Source: Amycolatopsis sp. WQ 127309 (GTDB lineage: Bacteria > Actinomycetota > Actinomycetes > Mycobacteriales > Pseudonocardiaceae). Taken from it: a stretch of 64,000 bases of DNA. A program made the translations under genes and the position numbers. A model generated the notes under the pieces. It made no database searches. It had not been told where the DNA came from and worked only from the letters and a program-made list of their open reading frames with translations. The stretch covers positions 8,693,001 through 8,757,000 of the forward strand of contig NZ_CP095481.1 in NCBI RefSeq assembly GCF_023023025.1. Reading direction: 5' to 3'. Each line of letters starts with the position of its first letter. Position 1 is the stretch's first letter. Positions 42,401 through 51,300 of this stretch are shown in pieces.

Positions 42401-44745
42401 GTCCGCACGCAGTCGCCGAAGCGGACGGCTTGACGCAGGTGCGCGGCCCAGTAGCCGGGGTCGGTGGCCTGGGCGTCGGTGATCCAGTCACCGGTCAGGT
42501 TCGACAGGAACGGCAGCAACGGCGCCGAGCGCGGCACCGCGGCGACGGCTTCGGTGAACTCCGCCAGGATCGGGTCCATCATCGGCGAGTGGAACGCGTG
42601 CGACGTCACCAGCTCGCGGCACTGCACGTCACTGGACTTGAGCCGCGCGGCGAAGTCGGCCACCACGTCGGACGGGCCCGCGACGACGCAGGTCCCCGGC
42701 CCGTTGACCCCGGCGATCGAGAGTCCCTCGGGCAGCCGCTGGGCCACGGCCTCCTCGTCGAGCTGGATCGCGAGCATCGCGCCGGACGGCATCGACTGCA
42801 TCAGCTCACCGCGCCGGACGACCAGCTTCAGCGCGTCGGCCAGGGTGAAGACCCCGGCCACGGTCGCGGCGACGTACTCGCCGATCGAGTGACCGATCAT
42901 CGCGCCGGGCCGGACACCCCAGCTGCGCCACAGCGTGGCCAGCGCGTATTCGACGACGAACAGCGCGGGCTGCGTGTGCCGCGTCTCGCGCAGCTTCGCG
43001 TCACCGCCGCGGTCGAGGATCAGCTCCTTGAGGCCGGGGATGCCAGCGAGGGCGCAGCACTCGTCGACGGCCGCGGCGAACACCGGCTCACTGCGGTACA
43101 GCTCGGCGCCCATCCCGGCGTACTGGGAACCCTGGCCGGAGAACAAGAACGCCGCCTTGAGATCGCCGGCTTTCGCCGTGACCAGGCGACGCGTGTCACG
43201 GAGACCGTCGACGGCGTCCTCGGGGTCGCGGGCGACGACGGCCGCGCGGTGGGCGTACTCGGTGCGCCCGGCCGCGAGGGTGTGCGCGACGTCGGCGAGG
43301 TCGAGGTCGATGTCCCCGGCGAGCCGGTCGGCCAGCCGGTCGACGGCGACGGCGAGGGCGTCCGGCGTGTTCGCCGAGACCCGCAGCAGGTGCGCGGGAC
43401 GCGGCAGGCGACGGCGCTGCGGTACCGGCGCCTCCTCCAGCACGACGTGGGCGTTGGTGCCGCCGACGCCGAACGAGCTGACACCCGCGCGGCGCGGGGC
43501 GTCGCCCGCCTCCCACTTCGTCACCGTGCGGGCCGGGTAGAACGGACTGCTCGGGAAGTCGATGCCCGGGTTGGGCTCGGCGTAGTTGATGGTCGGCGGG
43601 ATGAGCCCGTGTTCCATGGCCAGGACGGTCTTGATCAGCGCCACCACGCCGGCGGCCTGGGACAGGTGGCCGATGTTCGACTTGACCGAGCCGATCGCGC
43701 ACCAGGCGGTGTCCGGCACGCCGTGGCCGTACACAGTGGACAGTGAGGTGACCTCGATCGGGTCGCCCAGCGCGGTGCCGGTGCCGTGCGCCTCGACGTA
43801 GCCGATCGTGCGCGGGTCGACCCCGGCCATGCCGACGGCCTGGGCGATCGCCTCGGTCTGGCCGGCGACGCTGGGCGCCGAGAAGCCGACCTTGGTGGCG
43901 CCGTCGTTGTTGATCGCGTTGCCGAGCACGACCGCGCGGATGTGGTCGCCGTCCTCGATGGCCTGGGCCAGCCGCTTGACGAGCACGACGCCGACGCCGC
44001 TGCTCCACACCGTGCCGTTGGCCTCGGCGTCGAACGCGCGGACGTGCCCGTCGGGCGAGGTGAAGCCCTCGACGCCCATGTAGCCGATGCCGTGCGGCAT
44101 CTCCAGGTTCACGCCGCCGGCCAGCGCCATCTCGCACTCGCCGTTGCGCAGCGCCTCGCAGGCGAGGTGCACGGCGACCAGCGACGTCGAGCACGCCGTG
44201 TGCAGCGCCAGGCTCGGGCCGCGCAGGTTCAGCTTGTAGGACACCGACGTCGTCAGGTAGCTGGGCTGGTTGCCGGTCGACATCCCGATGCCGCCGTGCT
44301 GCGAGGCCATGATCCGCTCGTTGCGCAGGAGGTTCTCGATGAGGTAACCGGTCCGGCCGGACCCGCCGTAGACGCCGATCGCGCCGCGGTAGCGGGCCGG
44401 GTCGTAGCCGCCGTCGGTCAGCGCGGAGTGGCAGGCCTCGAGGAACACGCGGTGCTGCGGGTCGGTGATCTCCGCTTCGCGGCTGGTCATGCCGAACAGC
44501 TCGGCGTCGAACTCGTCGAAGCCGTCGACGACCGTGGTGGCGTTGACCCAGCTGGGATCCTCCAGCGTTTCCGGGTCGGCGCCGCGGGTCAGCAGTTCCT
44601 CGGGGGTGGCGGGCTTGATCGACTCGACGCCGTCGACGAGGTTGCGCCAGAACTGCCGGAGGTCGCCGGCGCCGGGGACGCGGGCGGCCATCCCGACGAT
44701 CGCGATCGGTTCGGTGCCGGGTTCGCCGGTCTCGAAGTGGGTCAC
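39451..44745 (-). CDS. Type I PKS module KS-AT-KR-DH-ACP
   Basis: The protein has 1764 residues; GTG 44745 follows AGGAG and overlaps the preceding stop. KS (~13-430): C185 in HTACSTS, H320 in VEAHGTGT, H360 in NIGHL. AT (~530-830): S620 in GHSIGEY, and H716-A-F-H719, the malonyl-CoA marker. KR (~1090-1290): ITGGTGGIG, S1255/S1256, Y1269 in VDYCAANNF. DH (~1325-1590): H1352 in HRIAGVPVVPG and D1514 in HPALLD. ACP: S1705 in LGGNSLVAI. DH comes after KR, the reverse of the standard order, and there is no ER. One round should add two carbons and leave an alpha,beta-alkene. The ACP looks PCP-like, which fits hand-over to the following NRPS module 10 bp downstream. Confidence 0.9.
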   Translation of the reverse strand: MTHFETGEPGTEPIAIVGMAARVPGAGDLRQFWRNLVDGVESIKPATPEELLTRGADPETLEDPSWVNATTVVDGFDEFDAELFGMTSREAEITDPQHRVFLEACHSALTDGGYDPARYRGAIGVYGGSGRTGYLIENLLRNERIMASQHGGIGMSTGNQPSYLTTSVSYKLNLRGPSLALHTACSTSLVAVHLACEALRNGECEMALAGGVNLEMPHGIGYMGVEGFTSPDGHVRAFDAEANGTVWSSGVGVVLVKRLAQAIEDGDHIRAVVLGNAINNDGATKVGFSAPSVAGQTEAIAQAVGMAGVDPRTIGYVEAHGTGTALGDPIEVTSLSTVYGHGVPDTAWCAIGSVKSNIGHLSQAAGVVALIKTVLAMEHGLIPPTINYAEPNPGIDFPSSPFYPARTVTKWEAGDAPRRAGVSSFGVGGTNAHVVLEEAPVPQRRRLPRPAHLLRVSANTPDALAVAVDRLADRLAGDIDLDLADVAHTLAAGRTEYAHRAAVVARDPEDAVDGLRDTRRLVTAKAGDLKAAFLFSGQGSQYAGMGAELYRSEPVFAAAVDECCALAGIPGLKELILDRGGDAKLRETRHTQPALFVVEYALATLWRSWGVRPGAMIGHSIGEYVAATVAGVFTLADALKLVVRRGELMQSMPSGAMLAIQLDEEAVAQRLPEGLSIAGVNGPGTCVVAGPSDVVADFAARLKSSDVQCRELVTSHAFHSPMMDPILAEFTEAVAAVPRSAPLLPFLSNLTGDWITDAQATDPGYWAAHLRQAVRFGDCVRTLFAGGERWALVECGPGHQLSGLARGQVPKGLPAPQPSLPGLTDREGDVETLYAAAGLLWTHGLTLEAVTSGQRVPLPGYPYARKRYWVDPDPAGTTTEPVKPSGPLPLEEWFAVPSWRQAGPEVRREAFASCLAFVDDDVVPGLLRDAGVAVTEVRPGARFAAVDGGFTVRPGERADYDDLVAALGTRPERVVHAWALGGTETGMAAQERGFFSVLSLVQAWAEPLRIDVLSTGTADVTGTDLTRPDHATLAGIARVLPLEQPGTVVRRIDVETLSPEIVAELSAPADAHAEVALRRGRRWVLDHTQLTLPEAETPVLRAGGRYLITGGTGGIGITLAEDFALRVRAKLILLSRNGLPPREEWDAHLAAQGGTDRLGRAMLAVRRMEAAGAVVHVLAADVTDPARLREVRELAEREFGGLDGIVHAAGLPGGGVAEVKERSAAEAVLAPKIGGTLALAEAFSDLPMDFVALCSSVTSVSGDFGQVDYCAANNFLDAYARGDHGWQARVVAHDWGGWDEVGMAAEVEAPSSIRSTRERADGPVAHPVLTTRSAGGVHGLVSATGHWLLDEHRIAGVPVVPGTGHLETVRAAVEAALPKPADGHVVELRDVAFLEPFSVPEGSVAEYRVGFDGDGFTVTSRLAGVTKTHVRGSAGWVPAPKVSTVDLDAVRSRTEVLDDGKGFGTGRTSMVTFGPRWAALRTHHLGDHEELASIVAPDAAAGDTGWGLHPALLDIATAFGRGRGSGTYLPMSYGRVVVHDVLPASFHSHLRYRDAGGDQVIAADLTLCADDGRVVAEIEDFVLRQVDENAVSGGLAKKPSAVAATSSGIRPVDGAEAFLRALTPGLGGQVVISTRPVRDLFDRRVTAEALVETDDVVEAATPPAQDDYVAPRTDLEAEIARQWAEVLGVERIGVHDDFFALGGNSLVAIQLIAQVRKTTGARLAMKTLFESSTVATLVERIEELRADAVPAEEPAATTIPKLER

Positions 44746-47700
44746 TGGTGGCGCTCCTGTTCGTGGCCGGTCGTGGCGGCCGGGCGGCGGGGTCTTCCGG
44801 ACGGGGTGCGCCCGCGGCGGGCGGCGACCCGCTCGGCGGCGCGGGCCAGCGCGGTGTCGGGCTTGGCGCCGGCGGCCGCGTGCAGGTGGGCGGCGAGGGC
44901 GCGGACGGTGGGGTGGCTGAACAGCTCGACGACCGGGATGCGGCGGCCGAGCCGGGCGGTGACCTGGGCGTGCACCTGCATCAGGGCGAGCGAGTGACCG
45001 CCGACGTCGAAGAAGTTGTCGGTGACGCCCACGCTTTCGACGCCGAGCACGTCCCGCCAGGCCTGCGCGATCACCGCCTCGGTCGCGGCGAGCGCGGCGA
45101 CGTCGGTGACGACCGGAGCGGGTGCCGGCCGGGCGCGGGTCATCGCACCCGGCGCGGCGGTGCGCACCGAAGGCCGCGGGGTCTCGGGGACGAGCGTCCC
45201 GACCGGCCGGTCGGGTGTGGCGGCCAGGCCGGCGAGCAGGTCCGCGTAGTCCGCGGCGAGCGCGCTCATCCGGGCGGCGTCGAACAGGTCCGGGTTGTAG
45301 AGCAGCTCGACGCCGTGGCCGAGGACGTAGACGGTCAGGTCGAACGGCGACCCCGGCTTGGCGACCGGCAGCCAGCCCGCCCGCACGCCGGCCAGCTCGA
45401 GGCGCGGCTCGGTGAAGTTCAGGACGTTCACCATCACCTGCACCAGCGGCGCCCGCGCGGGATCGCGGTCGACGCCGAGGGCCGTCACGAGCTGCTCGAT
45501 CGACGCCGCCGGGTGTGCGGTCGCGGCCAGCAGCTCGGCCCCGCCGCGGCGGGCGTGCGTCGCGAAGTCCACGTCGTCGCCGGCGCGCAGCCGCACCGGC
45601 ACGATGTCCACGAAGAACCCGGTGACGTCCTGGGTCTCGGGCAGCTGCCGGTCGGCGACGACGGTGGCGACCAGGTGGTCGTCCGCGCCGGTGAGCCGGT
45701 GCAGCAGCTGCCCGAACGCGGCCAGCAGCACCCCGGCCTGGGTGGTGCCGGTCCGCGCGGCCAGCTCCCGGACGGCGTCGGGGGCGCCGTCCGGGAACAC
45801 CTGGTGCACGCTCGCGCCGTGGTAGGTCTGCACGGCGGGGCGTGGTCGATCGCGAGGTAAGTCCACTGTGGACGGAGCCCCGGCCAGGTGCTCGGTCCAC
45901 CAGGCGAGGTCGACGGCTTCGCGACGGCGGTCGCGGTCCGCGCGCCACGCCGCGTAGTCCGCGTAGGACGCGGCGAGCGGCGGCAGCGACACCCCGGCGT
46001 AGGCCGCGGAGAGGTCGGCGCACAGCAGGTCCTGGGACCAGCCGTCGAACACGGCGTGGTGCAGCGTGAAGCCGAGCACGTGCTCGTCCGGCCCGAGTTC
46101 GTAGAGCCGGACCCGCCACGGCGGCTCGCGGTCGAGGTGCACCGGGGTTGCCGCGTCGACGGCAAGCCGGTCTTCGAGGAACGGCTCGGTCAGGCTGGTC
46201 ATCGGCAGCGAAATGTCGTCCACGGGAAGGCATTCGGCCTGCGGGACGCCGTCGACCGGGCGGATCCGCCAGCGCAGGATGTCGTGCCGTTCGGCCACCG
46301 CACGCAGGGCGGCACGCAGTTTTTCCACGTCCAGCGGGCCGGTCAGCCGGAAGGCCATCGCGATGTTGTACGGCGCCGCGGCCGGGGCGAGCTGGTCCAG
46401 GAACCACAGCCGCCGCTGCGGCGGCGACAGCGTGGGTGCGTGCCCGGTGGTGAGGCCCGGCCCGGTCAGCGGGGCGGCCGCGGCCACCCGCCGGGCGACG
46501 CCGTCGAGGGTCCGCCCGGCCAGGACGTCCTCGGTGGCGACGTCGGCGGCCAGGTCCGCGCGCAGGGCCGCGACCAGCCGCATCGCCGTGATCGAGTCCC
46601 CGCCGGAGGCGAAGAAGTCGGTGCCCGCACCGGCGCCGAGCACCTTCCGCCACACCTGCGCGACCGCCCGGGCCACTGGCGTGTCCGGCTCCCCGAGGTC
46701 GGCCGGTGCTTCGCTTTCGGCCAGCGCGCGCAAGGCGGGCCGGTCGATCTTGCCGGTCACCGGGTTCACCGGCAGCACGTCGAGCCGCCGGATGACGGCC
46801 GGCCGCATCGCCTCGGTGAGCCGGTCGCCCGCGTACGCCTGAACATCCTCGTCGGACGGCAGCGAGGCCGTAGGACCGGTCGCGACCTCGCCGGACGGCA
46901 CCCGGGCGCCGCTCGAACCGATGACCGCCCCACCCGGCGGCATCGAAGCCGGGGTGAGGAACGCGACCAGCCGCGTGCCGCCCGGGCCCGGGACTGCTTC
47001 CACCGCGACCGCGCCCACCTGCGGGTGCGTGGCCAGCGCGGCCTCGACTTCGCCCAGCTCGATGCGCTGCCCGCGCACCTTGACCTGCCGGTCGGCGCGG
47101 CCGGCGAACTCCAGCCGGCCGTCCGGCAGGACCCGCGCGAGGTCGCCGGTGCGGTAGGCGCGCTCCCCCGGCGTGAACGGGTCGGCGACGAACGTCCGCT
47201 CGGTCAGCTCCGGGCGGCCGAGGTACCCCGCGGCCACCCCCGGGCCGCCGATCAGCAGCTCGCCGACCTCGCCCGGCGGGACCGGGCGCAGGTCGGCGTC
47301 CACGACGTACGCGCGGTGGTTCGGTGTCGGCGTGCCCAGTGGCAGCGGGTCCGCGGGCCGGCCGGTCACCTCGTCGGTGACCACGACGACGGTCGTCTCG
47401 GTCGGGCCGTAGACGGTGAAGAAGCGGCGGCCGGGCAGCCAGCGGGCGGCCAGTCCGGCGGGCACCGGCTCCCCGCCGCAGGCCACGGTCCGCCAGCCCG
47501 GCACGTCCGCCGGGTCCAGCATGGCGAGCAGCGTCGGCGTGCTGAAACCCCAGTCGACGTCGTGCTCGACCACGAACCGGCGCAGCCGTTCGGGGTCGGC
47601 CCGGTCGGCCGAGCCGGCCAGCTGCACCGAGCCGCCGTGGGCCAGCGGCACGAAGACGTCCATGGTGAACGCGTCGAAGCCGGGCGAGGAGATGCCGAGC

Positions 47701-48296
47701 GCGCGGGTGCCCGGGCCGACGCCGAGGCGGGCGGCGAAGCCGGTGACGAACGCGACGACGTTGCGGTGGCTGGTGAGCACGCCCTTCGGCCGGCCGGTCG
47801 AGCCGGACGTGTAGAGCACGTGCGCGGTGCTGTCCGGGGTGGCCGGGCAGCTTCCCGGCGAACCCGGCGGCGGGACGTCGAGGGCCTCGATCCCTTCCAC
47901 CGCGCCGAATTCCGCGACGGCGGCGTCGCCGATGACGAGCGTGACACCGGCGTCGGCGGCGATCCCGGTCAGCCGCGCCCGCGGCCCGCCCGGCTCCAGC
48001 GGCACGTAACAGCCGCCCGCCAGCAGGACGCCGAGGACCGTCGCCACCAGGGCGGGACGCCGGTGGGCGCACACGCCGACCCGGGTTTCGACGCCCGCGC
48101 CGCGTTCACGCAGCAGGGCCGCGACGCCCCAGGCGGCGGCGACCAGCTCAGCGTAGGTGAGCCGCTCGGCGCCTTGCCGCACGGCGAGCGCGTCCGGCGT
48201 CCGCCGGGCCTGCTCCAGGACCAGTCCGGCGACCGTGGTGTCCGGGTAGGACAGTGGCGGGCCGTGCGTGCCCGCGACGGGCAGCGTGTCGGTCAC
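44742..48296 (-). CDS. NRPS A-PCP-C-PCP
   Basis: The protein has 1184 residues; GTG 48296 follows GGGGAG. The A domain (~20-530) has specificity positions D208, A209, M212, F251, V271, C273, V295, V303, V304 and K516. This code matches none I know, but the mostly hydrophobic pocket suggests a small or apolar acid. PCP1 has S568 in GGDSIT. The C domain (~620-1040) has active H746-H-A-V-F-D751-G752. PCP2 has S~1102 in GGHSLAL, followed by a basic tail that may dock to the PKS. The second carrier has no A domain in cis, so it must be loaded in trans or receive the chain another way. It lies 60 bp after the A-PCP-KS gene. Confidence 0.88.
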   Translation of the reverse strand: MTDTLPVAGTHGPPLSYPDTTVAGLVLEQARRTPDALAVRQGAERLTYAELVAAAWGVAALLRERGAGVETRVGVCAHRRPALVATVLGVLLAGGCYVPLEPGGPRARLTGIAADAGVTLVIGDAAVAEFGAVEGIEALDVPPPGSPGSCPATPDSTAHVLYTSGSTGRPKGVLTSHRNVVAFVTGFAARLGVGPGTRALGISSPGFDAFTMDVFVPLAHGGSVQLAGSADRADPERLRRFVVEHDVDWGFSTPTLLAMLDPADVPGWRTVACGGEPVPAGLAARWLPGRRFFTVYGPTETTVVVVTDEVTGRPADPLPLGTPTPNHRAYVVDADLRPVPPGEVGELLIGGPGVAAGYLGRPELTERTFVADPFTPGERAYRTGDLARVLPDGRLEFAGRADRQVKVRGQRIELGEVEAALATHPQVGAVAVEAVPGPGGTRLVAFLTPASMPPGGAVIGSSGARVPSGEVATGPTASLPSDEDVQAYAGDRLTEAMRPAVIRRLDVLPVNPVTGKIDRPALRALAESEAPADLGEPDTPVARAVAQVWRKVLGAGAGTDFFASGGDSITAMRLVAALRADLAADVATEDVLAGRTLDGVARRVAAAAPLTGPGLTTGHAPTLSPPQRRLWFLDQLAPAAAPYNIAMAFRLTGPLDVEKLRAALRAVAERHDILRWRIRPVDGVPQAECLPVDDISLPMTSLTEPFLEDRLAVDAATPVHLDREPPWRVRLYELGPDEHVLGFTLHHAVFDGWSQDLLCADLSAAYAGVSLPPLAASYADYAAWRADRDRRREAVDLAWWTEHLAGAPSTVDLPRDRPRPAVQTYHGASVHQVFPDGAPDAVRELAARTGTTQAGVLLAAFGQLLHRLTGADDHLVATVVADRQLPETQDVTGFFVDIVPVRLRAGDDVDFATHARRGGAELLAATAHPAASIEQLVTALGVDRDPARAPLVQVMVNVLNFTEPRLELAGVRAGWLPVAKPGSPFDLTVYVLGHGVELLYNPDLFDAARMSALAADYADLLAGLAATPDRPVGTLVPETPRPSVRTAAPGAMTRARPAPAPVVTDVAALAATEAVIAQAWRDVLGVESVGVTDNFFDVGGHSLALMQVHAQVTARLGRRIPVVELFSHPTVRALAAHLHAAAGAKPDTALARAAERVAARRGRTPSGRPRRPAATTGHEQERHQ

Positions 48297-48356
48297 GGTG
48301 AACTCCCCAGTTCGGTGTGCTGCCCGGGGCCGCGGTGGCGGCCGGGCTGGTGCGGG

Positions 48357-51300
48357 TCACGGGTGGTCACCCGGGACCGGCGGGTCGATCCAGAACCTGC
48401 TGCGCTGGAACGGATACCCGGGCAACGGCACCCGGCCCGGGTCCGCGCCGTCGTGCCGGGCGGCCCAGTCGACGTCGCCGCCGCCGACCCAGCGGACGGC
48501 CAGTTCGTGAGCCGCGCCGGCCGGCCCGGCCACGTCGACGTCGTCGGCGAGCAGAACGTCGAGGGCTTCGACGGCCTCCGCGGTGGTCGACGCGACCACG
48601 GCGGCGCGGGCCGCGAACTCCCGGCGTCCGACGGCGAGGGTGTAGGCGACGTCGGCCAGCGGTGGCGGGTCGTCGGCGAGCCGGTCGCGCAGCCGGGAAA
48701 GCGCTTCGCGCAAGGCTTTCGCGTCCCGCGCGGACACCGGGAGCACGTACGGGCCGTCGGCGGTGACCCGCGGCCCGGCGGCCGGCGCCTCCTCGACGAC
48801 GACGTGGACGTTGGTGCCGCCCATGCCGAACGAGCTGACCCCGGCCACCCGGCGGTCCGGGTCCGGCCAGCCGGCGGCCTTCACCGGGACATACCAGGGG
48901 CCGCCGGCCAGGTCGGCCTCCGGGTGCGGCGCGGTGAAGTGCAGGTTGGGCGGGATCACGCCGTGACGCACGGAAAGCACGGTCTTGATCAGCCCGGCCA
49001 CCCCGGCGGCGGCGTCGAGGTGCCCGATGTTCGTCTTGACCGAACCGAGCGCGCAGGTGCCCGGCGGCAGGTCGCCGTACACCCGGTTGAGCGCCGCCAC
49101 CTCGATCGCGTCGCCCAGGGGCGTGCCGCTGCCGTGCGCCTCGACCAGCCGGACCTCGGCCGGGTGGACCTCGGCGACGGCCAGCGCCTCGGCGACGGCG
49201 GCGGCCTGCCCGGCCGGCCCCGGCACGGCGTACCCCGCGCGGTCGGGGCCGTCGTTGGTCATCGCCCAGCCGGGCAGCACGGCGTGGATGTGGTCGTGGT
49301 CGGCGAGCGCGTCGGCCAGCCGCCGCAGCACGACGACCCCGGCGCCCGAGCCGAACCCGGCGCCCTCGGCCGCGACGTCGAACGCGCGGCAGCGGCCGTC
49401 CGGCGAGGCGAGACCGCCGCTGCGGTACCGCGGCCACGTGACGCTCACGCCGCCGGCGAGCGCCAGGTCACAGCGGTATTCGGCGAGGCTCTGCGCCGCG
49501 AGTCCGACCGCGGCGAGAGAGCTGGAGCAGGCGCTCTGGACGGCGATCGCGGGTCCGGTCAGGCCGAGCCGGTAGGCGACCTGGCCGGGCAGGTGGTCGG
49601 TGAGCTGGCGGCCGAGCAGCCGGCCCTCCCAGTCGTCCGGGTCGACGTCGCCGGTCACGGCCGGGTTCCCGAACAGGTGAAACAGGAAGTAGCGGTTCAC
49701 CCCGGCGGAGGTGAAGACGCCGACCGGGCCGGTTTCCCGCGCCGGGTCGCGGCCCGCGTCCTCCAGGGCCCGCCACGCCGTCTCCAGGAAGAGGCGGTGC
49801 TGCGGGTCGGTGCGGGCGGCCTCGTCGGCGGTGAAGCCGAAGAACTCGGCGTCGAAGTCCTCGACGCCGTCGAGGCGCCCGCCGGCGCGGACGTGCGCCG
49901 GGTCGCCGCGCAGGCCGGGGCCGATGCCGAGCGCGGCCAGCTCGTCGTCGGTGTGGTCGTGGATCGAGTCGACCCCGGCGCACAGGTTCCACCAGAACGC
50001 CGGCGCGTCGGGCGCGCCCGGGAAGCGGCAGGCGAGCCCGACGACGGCGATCAGGTCGCTGCCACCCTCGTCCGGCAGCGGCTCGACGGCCCGCGGACGG
50101 TCCGAAACGGACTCGCCGAGGTACCCCGCCTGGGCCGCGACGGTGGGGTGTTCCAGCAGGCCGAGCAGCGGAACGTCCGTGTCGAACTCAGCGGCGAGCC
50201 GCTGCTGGACGCGCCCCAGCAGCAGCGAATGCCCGCCGACGTCGAAGAACGCGTCGGTGACGCCGAAGCTCACGTGACCCAGGACTTCGCGCCAGATCGC
50301 GTGGACCCGCTGTTCGGCCTCGCTCATCGGCGGGACTTCAGCCGGCGCGGCGGGACGCGGGCCCGGCAGCGCTGCCTCGTCGAGCTTGCCGGTGACGGTC
50401 AGCGGGAACGCCGCCACGACGACCACCGCCGACGGCACCGCATAGTCGGGCAAGGTGTTGGCCAAGACGGCCCGCAGCGCGGCCGGGTCCGGCCCGGGGC
50501 CGAGCGCCGGGACCACGTAGGCCAGCAGCTCTCCGTCGCGGACGACGGCTCGCGCTTCCGCCACCTCGGCGTGCTCGGCGAGCTTCGCCTCGATCTCGGT
50601 CAGCTCGACGCGGAAACCACGCACCTTGACCTGGCGGTCCAGCCGGCCGAGGCAGACGAGGGTGCCGTCCGGCAGCACTTCGCCGAGGTCGCCGGTGCGG
50701 TAGGTGCGCAGCCCGGCCGTCGTGGTGCCGAACGCCGGGCTCGGCCGGTCGAGGTAGCCCGCGGCCAGGAACTCGCTCCGGACCTGCAGCTCACCGCCGT
50801 CCAGGACGGTCAGCTCGTAACCCGGGAGCGCGGTGCCGATCGGCAGCGGGCCGGTGGCGTCCGGGCCGACGTCGGCGCCGGTCAGCCGGTGGTGCGCGGC
50901 GAAGGTCACTTCGGTCGCGCCGTAGCCGTTGACGAACACCGTGTCCGGCGCGAACCGGCCGCGGCGGACGTCGGCGTAGGTCGCCGGCTCGCCACCCAGG
51001 AGCACGGTCCGCACCGACGGCAGGTCGCCGTCGAAGCTGTCCAGCAGGTAGCGGTAGACCGTCGGCGTCGAGTGGTAGACGGTCACCTCGTGCCGCGCCA
51101 GCTCCCGCGCGGCGTGCGCGACGCCGTGGACGCGCAGGTCGACCGGCACGACGGCGGCGCCGGTGAGCAGCGCCGGGTACAGATCCGGGATCGCGGCGTC
51201 GAAACCGAAGGAGGCCAGCAGGCTCAGCCGGTCCGCCGCGGTGACTCCGAGGCTCGCGATCTGGTTGTCCACCACGTGCAGCAGGTTGCGGTGGGTCTGC

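Noticed and set aside
44746..48072. Extension of the PKS frame upstream to give a 2873-residue protein
   Set aside because: The extra N-terminal part is an out-of-frame shadow of the A-PCP-C-PCP gene. GTG 44745 with AGGAG and the GTGA overlap is the real start.
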